DNA from: Shinella yambaruensis
Lineage (GTDB): Bacteria > Pseudomonadota > Alphaproteobacteria > Rhizobiales > Rhizobiaceae
Direction: 5' to 3'
Length of the DNA stretch: 64,000 bases
NCBI RefSeq assembly: GCF_022899355.1
Contig: NZ_JALJCK010000012.1
Span: forward strand, 155,337-219,336
The notes below the pieces were generated by a model. That model was not told where the DNA came from, searched no databases, and worked only from the letters and a program-made list of their open reading frames with translations. Below, piece after piece: positions 6,953-14,950 of the stretch; within the stretch, counting starts at the first letter, position 1, and the number at the start of each line of letters is the position of its first letter. A program made the translations under genes and the position numbers.

Positions 6953-7291
6953 TTACTCTGCGGGATCTTCCTCGTCACTTCCTTCACAGGCCGACACACC
7001 CACAACTTCATAGGTCGTCTTGCCCAGCGCCTCTGGAGGGATCGGCTTCAACGTGGCGATGACATAGCATTCGGAGTTCTGTACCCGCCATTCCACATCA
7101 CCGTTGTCGCGGGTCCGGACTTGCTCAAGCGTGTCAAACGGCATTTCCTTCATGGCCGAGGATACATCAGTGCTGCTCATAATGGCCTGGACCTGCTCGG
7201 CCGCATCGAAGAAGCCCGACAAAGCTGCGGAAGCTGGGCTACCGAGACTGACGGAGAGCGTGAAGAAGCCGGCGAGCAGAGCAGTTTTCAT
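6953..7291 (-). CDS. Secreted hypothetical protein, 112 aa
   Basis: The start at 7291 is chosen because it begins a clean signal peptide (MKTALLAGFFTLSVSLGSPA, cut after ASA). The mature protein of about 90 residues has EVEWRVQNSECYVIATLKPI-like beta-rich sequence, two cysteines (SECYV and SACEGS) and an acidic tail EGSDEEDPAE. No family is recognised. It is on the same strand as the prophage genes and may be a cargo gene with the other secreted proteins nearby. Confidence 0.5.
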   Translation of the reverse strand: MKTALLAGFFTLSVSLGSPASAALSGFFDAAEQVQAIMSSTDVSSAMKEMPFDTLEQVRTRDNGDVEWRVQNSECYVIATLKPIPPEALGKTTYEVVGVSACEGSDEEDPAE

Positions 7292-7399
7292 GGGGCTGCT
7301 TAATCCGTGTTGTGAAAATCCAAGATGGAATGGCGGTTCTCTATCATCTCCCTCGCGTACTTTCAAAATATTGATCGATTTCGTAACCACAGCCAGCCC

Positions 7400-7882
7400 T
7401 CAATAATCGAGCAGTTTCAAAAGCTCCCATCCCTCCACCGTCAACACGGTCCAGAACAGCCCCTCGGCATCCTCCTCGCCAGTTGCCCAGCCCCGCAGTC
7501 GCAGCCTGCGCACTGTATCCTTCATCTGCGCGGGGATGTCGTTGAAATGCCGCGGCCGTTCAGCGAGGAAGCGCAAGGCGAGGAATTGCGGCGCTGTTAG
7601 GCGAACAACGGGTTTCTTCGAGATGTAGCCGGCCGCCCGTACCTGGAGCCCTTGATCGGTAATGACGACCTTGATCTTCTTTCGGGGCCCGACGCGCATT
7701 TCAGCAAAGCCGAGTTTCTCTAGCTCTTGGTGAGCGACCAGATCGGGGTAAGTGAGGCCGTCCATCGCGATCCCGTCGCTAGCGGCCAGGCGATTGATAA
7801 GCGCGATCTGGACGGGCGTCAGGCGATATATGAGGATGGTGTCAGCGGGCATAGCCTTTATCGGCGTGAATGGATCATTCAA
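7400..7882 (-). CDS. Hypothetical protein with winged-helix-like features, 160 aa
   Basis: A soluble protein with two similar halves: LTPVQIALINRLAASDGIAM...HQELEKLGFAEMRVGPRKKI and LTAPQFLALRFLAERPRHFN...RRLRLRGWATGEEDAEGLFW. Each half has an LT.xQ.xAL opening, a helical stretch and a beta hairpin, the layout of tandem winged-helix modules. A DNA-binding role is possible but not shown. No close family is recognised. It stands between the secreted protein and the DUF982 gene on the prophage strand. Confidence 0.5.
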   Translation of the reverse strand: MNDPFTPIKAMPADTILIYRLTPVQIALINRLAASDGIAMDGLTYPDLVAHQELEKLGFAEMRVGPRKKIKVVITDQGLQVRAAGYISKKPVVRLTAPQFLALRFLAERPRHFNDIPAQMKDTVRRLRLRGWATGEEDAEGLFWTVLTVEGWELLKLLDY

Positions 7883-7943
7883 ACTCTACCCAATCGACAG
7901 AGGATGACGCGGATAACAAGGGCATCCCGACGGAGCACGCACA

Positions 7944-8237
7944 TCATGCTTGGCGCGGCCTGGTCCGAACTACCGTGCGGATTTGGTCCACTTCGATAAC
8001 GCGGCCGTTTCGGCAAAACGTGCATGTCTCCACGGAAGTTCGGCCGTCTCCCCCTTTTGTCCGCCATTCCGTTGCCGCGCATGAAGTGTTCGTGCACCGG
8101 AATAGTCGCAGTTTGAAGCCAATCGAACCCAACTCCGCCCCTCCTAAATTAGCCCAAGCGTAGGATGCAATGTCTGATCGAAGGAGTCGATAGGCGAAAG
8201 CAACTTCTATTATGTGCCTGACCGGACGCAGGTGCAC
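7944..8237 (-). CDS. Possible small zinc-ribbon protein
   Basis: This leftward frame carries four cysteines in two pairs (RCTNTSCAA and ETCTFCRNG) about 25 residues apart, which could form a small zinc ribbon, followed by RVIEVDQIRTVV. The N-terminal part before about residue 35 looks less convincing and there is no good ribosome site. Another overlapping leftward frame at 7879-8097 competes. I list it as a candidate only. Confidence 0.25.
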   Translation of the reverse strand: MHLRPVRHIIEVAFAYRLLRSDIASYAWANLGGAELGSIGFKLRLFRCTNTSCAATEWRTKGGDGRTSVETCTFCRNGRVIEVDQIRTVVRTRPRQA

Positions 8238-8396
8238 ATCATACCTGACATCCGGAAGATAATAGCGATGGTTTGCAGATCGTCGGCCGACCTTTACTGT
8301 CGGTGTTGCGCCGGGCCTGCGTCGGCCTTCCCGTGTGAGTTTATCTCGACCAAAACGAGAGGCCGCATTCGCAGCCTCCCGCCATCGATATTTGAT

Positions 8397-8699
8397 TCAG
8401 AGGGAAACGCGCCCGCCGCCGGTGGACGGCTTGACCATCCACGGCTGGACGGCGGGTTCCTTCACGAGAAGGCCCTTTTTCTTTCCGTACGCCCGGATTG
8501 CATCACGAGCCACGCGAAGCGGCTTATGCCCGTCGTGTGCCATGTAGCAGGTCTTCAGGGTTGCATCGTGGATCAGATCGCGGTCCCGCTCGGGGAATTC
8601 CTCAAGGAAGTCGATCGCGTCTTCCACGCACGTGATTTCCCTCACCAGATCCTTCCGCTCTTTCAGATAGACCGGGCGATCAAACATCTTGGAGATCAT
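8397..8699 (-). CDS. DUF982 domain protein, 100 aa
   Basis: The start at 8699 (MISKMFDRPVYLKERKDLVR) has GAGGT six bases upstream. The sequence VREITCVEDAIDFLEEFPER, then DLIHDATLKTCYMAHDGHKP and ARDAIRAYGKKKGLL, is the DUF982 pattern, a small family found almost only in Rhizobiales and usually in many copies per genome. Function is unknown. It is the best internal marker that this element has circulated in rhizobial hosts. Confidence 0.75.
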   Translation of the reverse strand: MISKMFDRPVYLKERKDLVREITCVEDAIDFLEEFPERDRDLIHDATLKTCYMAHDGHKPLRVARDAIRAYGKKKGLLVKEPAVQPWMVKPSTGGGRVSL

Positions 8700-9019
8700 T
8701 TCTACCTCACTGACAACGTTGGTGATCAACAAGGAAAGCGCCGCATAGCAGCGCCATGATCGAATCTATTGATTCCGCGATTTGTCTTCAAGGCCTTCTC
8801 GGAGGTGGGATAGTTCTACCGCGGGCGCCAAGCCGTGCTCTCCGGACAAATGCTAACCGACAGGTGCTTCGCTCGCGCGCGTAAGCTTCCGAAAACCCCG
8901 AAAACGGACATAGGGCCTCGCTGAGAGGCATTTATGAGTTTCCGTCCCCGACACCATTCGCACGGCAAATGCTCGTCCTGCCTTATAGGTGAGTCAATGC
9001 GTGCCCCCTTCGCCAAAGC
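8700..9019. other. Stretch without a confident gene
   Basis: A 66-codon leftward frame (8816-9016) contains CEWCRGRKL but has no ribosome site and no family. I see no terminator, tRNA or strong repeat. The stretch separates the DUF982 gene from the packaging/virion genes. Confidence 0.3.
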
Positions 9020-9409
9020 CTATTGATCATGAATCCGCTTGCCATGCTCTGCAATGTGCGCCAGCAGAGCCGTAAGCGGATCTGCTGCTTCGACCGTCGT
9101 TCTTTGTTCGACTTCCTGCTTTTCGCGCCAGTCGTCGGCCCCCATGTTCTTTAGGCCGAACATGACGAGCGCCGCATTGCCGCCGCCCTCTACGGCCAAC
9201 TCTCGCCCGCGCTGCTCCCACCAGGCCGCGCACTTCGCCTTGGCAATCCTTACGCTGTCCGCAAAGTCGGAATGGGCTTCCATCCATTCGTTGATCGTCG
9301 AACGCGCCACGCCGATTTCGGCGGCGAATGAAGTCAGGCTTGCGCCTTCGGCCATGTGCTCAATCACAAGGTCGCAATAGGCAGGCTGGAATTTGCTTGG
9401 TCGTGCCAT
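9020..9409 (-). CDS. Small-terminase-like HTH protein, 129 aa
   Basis: The start at 9409 (MARPSKFQPAYCDLVIEHMA) follows a GAGG site. Residues 10-50 form an HTH (EGASLTSFAAEIGVARSTIN, EWMEAHSDF), followed by a helical KAKCAAWWEQRGRELAVEGG and MFGLKNMGADDWREKQEVE. This build is shared by phage small terminase subunits and related DNA-packaging proteins, which recognise the packaging site. No large terminase follows. It lies directly downstream of the 1134-aa virion protein, whose stop it overlaps only outside the chosen start. Confidence 0.6.
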   Translation of the reverse strand: MARPSKFQPAYCDLVIEHMAEGASLTSFAAEIGVARSTINEWMEAHSDFADSVRIAKAKCAAWWEQRGRELAVEGGGNAALVMFGLKNMGADDWREKQEVEQRTTVEAADPLTALLAHIAEHGKRIHDQ

Positions 9410-9447
9410 GTTCTTCCTCGTCTCGATCGCCGTTGCAGGCTCCGTTT

Positions 9448-12400
9448 TCATCTCACGCGGACAGGAACCGTGATTTCCAGCGGTATCTTGTCGGCGTTCC
9501 CGCTGCGCTGCCCCTGCCACCTGGAAGCGGGCGAGTTTGGGCTCTGCCCAAGCGTGCCTTCAAGGATGTAGCGGATCGCCGCCGCCTTATCGGTCTCGGA
9601 GAGTTTCATGCCCTCCAGGCCAATGAGGTCTTTCATGACCTTGCCGGCCGCGCCTGAGCGATCCGAACGCAGGGCATCCATGACGCCGCTGATTTCATTG
9701 TCGCCCATGCCGCCGAAGGTGCTGAGGCGCTGCGCGATCCACTGGTGGGTTTGATTGCCGCCGCCGAGCCTTGCCGCCTTCTTCTGCCTATCCCCTTCGC
9801 CCTGAGTGGTGCCGGCGGTGGCAACCGGCATCCGACGATAAAGCTCCGCAAGACGGTCGATCGCGCCGCTATCCGTCCTGGTCGGCATCTTCTGAAGGAG
9901 AAGTTTTGCGCGGGTCGGATTCAGCAGGGCATCGGCCAGAATATCGTCGACGCTCTGAAACCCTGCCTCGCGAAGGGCTGAAGCCATCTTGCCGCCCACC
10001 ACGGACACGATGCTGCCGCCGGCAGCATATGCGCCGAGCAGCCGGGAAAGGATGGAGCTGGCAGCATCGCTTTTTGCCGCGGCGTAGATGTCCTGCGCGG
10101 TGTTGCTGCCACCAGGGATGCGCAGCGCAGAAATCGAGCGGTTTGACCGGCGAATGTCGGCCGCTATGTTCTGGATGGTCTTGATTTCGTCATCACTGAA
10201 GCCGGCGGCGCGCAACGCACCTGCCTTTTCCTTGACGAAGGTCTGAAACGCCTCACCCTTGATAAGGGACTGCCCGCTCGTACCGGCCTCGGCATTGCCG
10301 ACGAACTTTCCGAGAATGTGGTCAACCACGGCGCGGCGAAGACCGGCCCGCGCTTCCGGATCGCCTCGCGTGGCAAGGTTCAGCTTCAACATCTCGGCAC
10401 CGGCATCCTTGCGGGCAAAGACGCTCCCGATCTGCTTCACCACGGCGTCGGCGCTGTCAGCGTTCATCACCTTGCCGAGGCGGCTGCGCTGCGCAGCGTC
10501 CGTCATGAGGCGTTGCCGGCGAGCGGCTTCAGCAATCTGGGCATTCGACACTTTCGCCGCGGCCTTGCCAATGCGAGTGGCCGCCTCCGTCCTGTCAGCA
10601 AGACCGCGTGCGGAGTGCGCCAGCTCGTCCACCTGCTGGCGAAGAGCAGGAAGCTTGTCGAGCGCTTCGGCATGGGACCGGCGCCAGGTGTCCAGTTTGG
10701 ACAGGTTCACGGAACCGTCCGCGTTGGACGCCGCCTGTCTCAGCTTTGAAACGGCATATTGCTGGAGTTGCTGATCGGCGACTTCTTGTCCGACCGCACG
10801 GCGGTACTGATCGATGGCGCGGGCGCTCTCCGGCCGGCCAAAGAACACTTTGGCCGGGACAGACTCCGCGGCCATGTCATAAGGAGCCGCATAGGCGGGG
10901 CGGCGGCGCATAGGACCGAGCGTCTTGTTGTCGAAGGTTTCGACACGCTCGCGGGTGGCCGTGCGGGCGGCGTCTAGTCGGTCTCGGGCGCCGGGGTCGA
11001 AGTTGGGGAGGAGGCCCGTTTCCTGTACGCCCGGATTGCTCGAAGCGTCGTTATGTCCGCTCCGCGCTTGGCTTCCGCCTCCAGATGCTGGAGAAATAAA
11101 GGCCTGTCGGCCGGCTCCAACGGTTCCAGTGCTTTCGAAAGCTCCCTCACCAGCTCCGCGTCCGCGATTTTCGAGCCATCGATTTCGAGATTGTTCGACA
11201 AGGGAGCCCCAACGCGCAGCGAGCGTGTCAGCCTCAGCCATTTGCCCGCTGGCAACGGCCTGCGCTTCCTGTTGGATCTTGCCCGCGACTGCCATTTCAA
11301 TATCAGCATCAGTCGCCTTGCTCAACATGGACAGGCGGCGATAGGCGGGCGTCTCCCCGAAGCTGCGGCGCTCAGCGCGCATCTCAGCCTTGATCCGGCT
11401 TTGAAGCGCGGTCAGCTCGGAAAACGGGATGGTGTCCCCGTACTGGCTCACCACGTCGAAGATGGCCCCCTCCTCACCGCTCGGCGGCTTCGCGGATCGG
11501 GGAAGCTCGGCAATCAGGGTGGTGGCCTGCTGCCGGGTGTTCTGTGCGGGAAGAGCCAAGGAACCATCCGGGTCAACGGCCTCCCAAAGCGAGCGTTCGG
11601 CGGCCTTCGCAGCGGCGCGGGCCTCCTCAAGGGAGGAACGCATTGCATCGCCGCTGGCGCGGGCTCCAGCGCCTTCTCCCATGCGCTGGTTCAGAAGGCC
11701 CATTTCCGCCGACGCTTCATCAACCGATCGGCGTGCGCCCGCCATGACTTCATCGGCACCGGCCGTCGCCCGCGCCACAACATCATCATAGGCGGCCTGG
11801 GCACGCTCGCTGACGGCCTGGACGATCTGACGGGCGGCATCGGCCACCTTTTCGGGTGAGCCGTCGCGCTGGACGCCTTCAAGGGCGGAGAGGCGGGCGG
11901 AATTCTGATCAACGCGCCGCTGCTGGAAAACCTCGGGCCGCTTCGTCTGGATGCCGCGCTCAAGCCCGCCGACGCCCATGTCTCCCGTCGCCTGGAACGT
12001 CGTCGGCTGAGAACCGGATACCAGATCCTGTGCAGGTTCTTCCAACGACCGGCGGAAAGTGGAGAGGTCGGTTGCGCTATCGGCGAGCTGCCGAGCTGCA
12101 AGGCGTTCCCGGCCGGCCTGGTAGAGTGGTGCAGCAGCGTCCCGTGCCGTGCGGAAACCACTCTGGAGCATTGCTGGGACGCCAGCGGCGAGTGCGCCGA
12201 CGCCGCCGCCCATGATGCCGCCGCCCATCCCGGCCAGGGCATCGTACCTATCCGGCGTGGCCTCCATGGCCGCCGTCGCGCCGGCACCGGACGCACCACC
12301 GACAATCGCGTCACCGGCCAGACGCCCCACGCTGTTCCCCGAGCCGAGCATGCGGGTTGCTGTATCGAGGGCTCGCCCGGTCAGGGCACCGGTACGGGCA

Positions 12401-12852
12401 CCAGCACCGACGATACCGGCAGGCGTGACGGTATATCCGACGCCTTCGCCGACACCTCGGGCTATCCGTTCTTCCGGTGTGAGCGCCTGAATGTCCTTCG
12501 GCTCGGGAACGCCCACGGCGCCGAACATGCTGGAAATGGATTCGCTGCCGCCGAAACTGTCGGTCGGGATGGTGTCCATTTCAGAGCCGGTGACGTAGTT
12601 CGCTCCCTCGATACCCTTGTTGATCAGCCAGCGGGAGAAATCGACCGGCGCGCCGAGGGTGTTATAAATCGACTGATTGAGGCCAGCCGTCGCATTGAGA
12701 GCCATCCCATCGCCCTCTGGTGCCGGCTCCTGCGCGGCAGCCTGTTCCCGGCGCAGGCGGCCGACCTCGCGGGCAAGCTCGGTAGCCGCTTCCGTGTCGC
12801 CGGCTGCATCAGCGTTGATGAGGGCAGTTTCGAGCTGGTCGAGCGTGGCCAT
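9448..12852 (-). CDS. Large phage virion/ejection-type protein, 1134 aa
   Basis: A very long, alanine-rich, mostly helical protein. The N-terminus (MATLDQLETALINADAAGDT) is the short helical segment often found at the start of phage internal virion or DNA-ejection proteins. About residues 115-235 contain glycine-rich hydrophobic stretches (AGIVGAGARTGALTG, GGASGAGATAAM, GMGGGIMGGGVGALAAG) that could insert into membranes; coiled-coil-like regions follow (QIVQAVSERAQAAYDDV, AARRQRLMTDAAQRSRL). No peptidoglycan hydrolase motif is evident. Internal virion proteins form a channel for genome ejection in podophages. The call rests on composition, length and context. Confidence 0.55.
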   Translation of the reverse strand: MATLDQLETALINADAAGDTEAATELAREVGRLRREQAAAQEPAPEGDGMALNATAGLNQSIYNTLGAPVDFSRWLINKGIEGANYVTGSEMDTIPTDSFGGSESISSMFGAVGVPEPKDIQALTPEERIARGVGEGVGYTVTPAGIVGAGARTGALTGRALDTATRMLGSGNSVGRLAGDAIVGGASGAGATAAMEATPDRYDALAGMGGGIMGGGVGALAAGVPAMLQSGFRTARDAAAPLYQAGRERLAARQLADSATDLSTFRRSLEEPAQDLVSGSQPTTFQATGDMGVGGLERGIQTKRPEVFQQRRVDQNSARLSALEGVQRDGSPEKVADAARQIVQAVSERAQAAYDDVVARATAGADEVMAGARRSVDEASAEMGLLNQRMGEGAGARASGDAMRSSLEEARAAAKAAERSLWEAVDPDGSLALPAQNTRQQATTLIAELPRSAKPPSGEEGAIFDVVSQYGDTIPFSELTALQSRIKAEMRAERRSFGETPAYRRLSMLSKATDADIEMAVAGKIQQEAQAVASGQMAEADTLAARWGSLVEQSRNRWLENRGRGAGEGAFESTGTVGAGRQAFISPASGGGSQARSGHNDASSNPGVQETGLLPNFDPGARDRLDAARTATRERVETFDNKTLGPMRRRPAYAAPYDMAAESVPAKVFFGRPESARAIDQYRRAVGQEVADQQLQQYAVSKLRQAASNADGSVNLSKLDTWRRSHAEALDKLPALRQQVDELAHSARGLADRTEAATRIGKAAAKVSNAQIAEAARRQRLMTDAAQRSRLGKVMNADSADAVVKQIGSVFARKDAGAEMLKLNLATRGDPEARAGLRRAVVDHILGKFVGNAEAGTSGQSLIKGEAFQTFVKEKAGALRAAGFSDDEIKTIQNIAADIRRSNRSISALRIPGGSNTAQDIYAAAKSDAASSILSRLLGAYAAGGSIVSVVGGKMASALREAGFQSVDDILADALLNPTRAKLLLQKMPTRTDSGAIDRLAELYRRMPVATAGTTQGEGDRQKKAARLGGGNQTHQWIAQRLSTFGGMGDNEISGVMDALRSDRSGAAGKVMKDLIGLEGMKLSETDKAAAIRYILEGTLGQSPNSPASRWQGQRSGNADKIPLEITVPVRVR

Positions 12853-12854
12853 GC

Positions 12855-13934
12855 TCAGCCTCCGTATTTCCGCACGAGGTCGTCGATACGGCCGGAGCGC
12901 TGGCGGGGCGATTGGAAGCCGCCGCGGCCACGGGAGGCCTCATGTGCCGTTGCTTCAAGTTCCTCGACAAGGCGGTCCAGCTTGCTTGCGGCACTCCACG
13001 CCGTATCCCGGGCGGAGGGCAGATACCGGGAAGCGTATTGCCTGGCCTCGGTTTCGTTCATGCCCGCGCCGGTCATGAGGCGCATGAGAGCATCAGTTCC
13101 CGATTGCAGATCCTGGTAGATCTGCCCCTTCTCACCATAGCCACCCTCGGCAACGGCCTGGTCCCACCAGCCCGTGACCTGGCCATCCTGGATTTTCCTG
13201 CGTAGGTCCGGGGCTCTCGCGATGAAGCTCTTTGCCATGCCAACGCGGGCTGCGAGCTCGCCCGGCATCTCCTCGGCGGGGCCGCCAGGAATGGGCTCGA
13301 CGCCGAGGCCCGGATTGGCTGGATCTTTCAGCCGATAGCCACCCGGCACCTTGAAGCCGGCATTATCACCGCTGCCGCCGCCGGAGCGCTTCAACTGAAC
13401 GTAGTCGGTGAAGCCGCCTTCAAAACCATTCTCCCGCGCGAACTGGTATTCCTGGGCAAGGGCGGGCTGGGTCTTTTCCTTCGGCGCCGTGCCCAGAGGC
13501 ATCCAAGTTCCCGCATTTTCGTCTGCCCATCCGAAAGTGCCATCGGGCAAGGTCTGAAATTTCCGGCTAGGGCGCTGAGCCTTCTTCGCTTCCAGTGCCT
13601 CTTTGTAGTGCAGGCTGAAGGCGTCGGATGGGGTGAGAATACCGGCTTCGACGGCTTGGACGAGCTGAGGGCTGTCCTTCCCCAGTATTTCGAGCGTGCG
13701 GTTCCTCTGGCGCGCGTCCTTGCGGTAGTTCGCAAACCCCATGGCCGCATTGCCAAGCTGTTCCTGCGTGGTCTTGCCGGTCAGAAGGCCAGTGCTGATC
13801 GAAAGCAAAAGATCTGGGTCCAAGCGATCGAAGAATCCGCCCTGTGCCTGCTGGGGCGCAGACGCTGTCATCTGGTTGCCGCCGGCACCACCGGTTCCCA
13901 TGCCGCGAAAGAGATCAAGAAAAGTGCCTGCCAT
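12855..13934 (-). CDS. Phage structural-type protein, 359 aa
   Basis: Lies two bases upstream of the 1134-aa gene, same strand, with AAGGGG before its ATG. Features: a short N-terminal FLDLFRGMGTGGAGGN, then RLDPDLLLSISTGLLTGKT, AAMGFANYRKDARQRNRTLE, and a C-terminal segment (ALMRLMTGAGMNETEARQYA, YLPSARDTAWSAASKLDRLV) that recurs in alphaproteobacterial prophage proteins next to ejection proteins. It is probably a virion component. It is the first gene of the presumed late unit, behind a 114-bp region with phased repeats. Confidence 0.55.
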   Translation of the reverse strand: MAGTFLDLFRGMGTGGAGGNQMTASAPQQAQGGFFDRLDPDLLLSISTGLLTGKTTQEQLGNAAMGFANYRKDARQRNRTLEILGKDSPQLVQAVEAGILTPSDAFSLHYKEALEAKKAQRPSRKFQTLPDGTFGWADENAGTWMPLGTAPKEKTQPALAQEYQFARENGFEGGFTDYVQLKRSGGGSGDNAGFKVPGGYRLKDPANPGLGVEPIPGGPAEEMPGELAARVGMAKSFIARAPDLRRKIQDGQVTGWWDQAVAEGGYGEKGQIYQDLQSGTDALMRLMTGAGMNETEARQYASRYLPSARDTAWSAASKLDRLVEELEATAHEASRGRGGFQSPRQRSGRIDDLVRKYGG

Positions 13935-13990
13935 GGTCGAAACCCCTTTTGGATTTCATTAAATATGACGTTATTTCAATAGTTTATCAA

Positions 13991-14030
13991 TTGGACATAG
14001 TTAGACACCGTTGGACATGGTTGGACATTT
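13991..14030. repeat. Four 10-bp phased direct repeats, candidate operator
   Basis: TTGGACATAG, TTAGACACCG, TTGGACATGG and TTGGACATTT follow each other with no gaps, so a TTGGACAT box recurs every 10 bp, about one helical turn. They sit in the only long gap between the early operon and the virion genes, upstream of 13934. A promoter-like TTGATA...CATATT pair lies between them and that gene. A binding array for a late activator or repressor is plausible; an origin iteron is the alternative. Confidence 0.5.
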
Positions 14031-14047
14031 GGCGGAACTTTTTTTGA

Positions 14048-14377
14048 TCAATCGAGGTCCGCGAGCGTGCGATAGAAGCCGATGAGCCGATGTCCGCGGT
14101 CACCGGCCTTCAGTCGCTCCAGCGCCGGCCAGTCGCCGTGAATGACCATATCGAGGGCGATCCGGGACACCTGAAGCGGAGAATTCTTTCGAACCTGACG
14201 CGCAATTCCGAACTGCTCGCACCATCGCCGGATTGTCTTCGTCGACTTGCCGGCATGTGCGGATGCCTCGGCAATCGTCATCACCTCGTCCGGCAGAATG
14301 TGGAGCCTGACCGCCGACGCATCGACAAGCGCGATGACGTTGCCCTCCTCGGGCTCGATCCGATTGGCGGCGTTCAT
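14048..14377 (-). CDS. HTH-domain phage protein, 109 aa
   Basis: The start at 14377 follows GGAGG eight bases upstream. Residues about 28-75 (LPDEVMTIAEASAHAGKSTK, TIRRWCEQFGIAR) form a MerR/excisionase-like HTH, followed by SPLQVSRIALDMVIHGDWPA. It is the last gene of the early operon and ends next to the phased repeats, so it is a candidate regulator of the late genes; that link is inference. The start overlaps the stop of a 31-aa ORF (ATGA). Confidence 0.6.
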   Translation of the reverse strand: MNAANRIEPEEGNVIALVDASAVRLHILPDEVMTIAEASAHAGKSTKTIRRWCEQFGIARQVRKNSPLQVSRIALDMVIHGDWPALERLKAGDRGHRLIGFYRTLADLD

Positions 14378-14469
14378 CGGTTTAGCCTCCAGACGGTGAG
14401 GCCAAAGGCCGGGACGATGCATACGGCGAAGACGGTGAGGCAGGTTTGCAGGTAGTCACCAATCGACAT
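14374..14469 (-). CDS. 31-aa single-span membrane peptide
   Basis: A very short frame, MSIGDYLQTCLTVFAVCIVP then AFGLTVWRLNR, is one hydrophobic helix with a basic end, so a single-pass inner-membrane peptide with the basic C-terminus inside. GGGGCGG precedes the ATG and the stop overlaps the next start (ATGA). Such peptides are common in phage early operons. The coupling on the downstream side is good evidence that it is translated. Confidence 0.5.
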   Translation of the reverse strand: MSIGDYLQTCLTVFAVCIVPAFGLTVWRLNR

Positions 14470-14478
14470 GACCGCCCC

Positions 14479-14775
14479 TCACATCTGCGCCCGGCGCGCG
14501 GCCTGAAGCGTGCAATCGAAGAGAGGCACGCCGAAGCTCGCAGCAAGGCCCGCAGCGTTTTGCCGGATCTCCGGGAGTGGATTTCCGAAGATGATACCTG
14601 CCGACATCCGGTTGTTGTCGGTGGCTACCAACTCCAGCGCGATGCACGGCATGTCCGTGATGGTCTGAACAAGAACGAGGTCGTTCCTGCTGTCTTCGCG
14701 GAAGTAGGCGCTGAGCGTCACGCTTACGATTTCAAGCCGAACCCAAGGGGCGGCCGTTTCAATCTCTTCATTCAT
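14479..14775 (-). CDS. Hypothetical protein, 98 aa
   Basis: The start at 14775 (MNEEIETAAPWVRLEIVSVT) has GGAGG ten bases upstream. The protein alternates strands and helices (LVLVQTITDMPCIALELVAT, then AAGLAASFGVPLFDCTLQAA) without a recognisable family. It overlaps the 60-aa gene upstream by eight bases and lies 9 bp before the membrane peptide, so it belongs to the early operon. Confidence 0.5.
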   Translation of the reverse strand: MNEEIETAAPWVRLEIVSVTLSAYFREDSRNDLVLVQTITDMPCIALELVATDNNRMSAGIIFGNPLPEIRQNAAGLAASFGVPLFDCTLQAARRAQM

Positions 14776-14950
14776 CGTTCTGGCCTCCTGGCCGGGGCGT
14801 GATGTTTCGAGCGAGCGCGATGGCCTGGCAGGCCTGGAAGCCGGTGAGACCAAAGCGCTCCTTCAGGGCGGGGATGACATGCGAGATCGGCTCGGGCTGC
14901 GCGGCCAGCCAGCGAGCGGCAGCGCTCATCGGTTCGTCAGGCGCTGTCAT
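14768..14950 (-). CDS. Hypothetical protein, 60 aa
   Basis: A 60-residue protein with a core AARWLAAQPEPISHVIPALK and FGLTGFQACQAIALARNI. This is the fold of small HTH-like proteins seen in rhizobial phage replication operons. It overlaps DUF1376 gene by four bases (ATGA) on one side and the 98-aa gene on the other. Function unknown. Confidence 0.55.
   Translation of the reverse strand: MTAPDEPMSAAARWLAAQPEPISHVIPALKERFGLTGFQACQAIALARNITPRPGGQNDE

Noticed and set aside
13934..14048. Replication origin based on the 10-bp repeats
   Set aside because: Position at a promoter boundary fits an operator better; there is no initiator gene with matching features and no adjacent AT-rich unwinding block long enough to be convincing.
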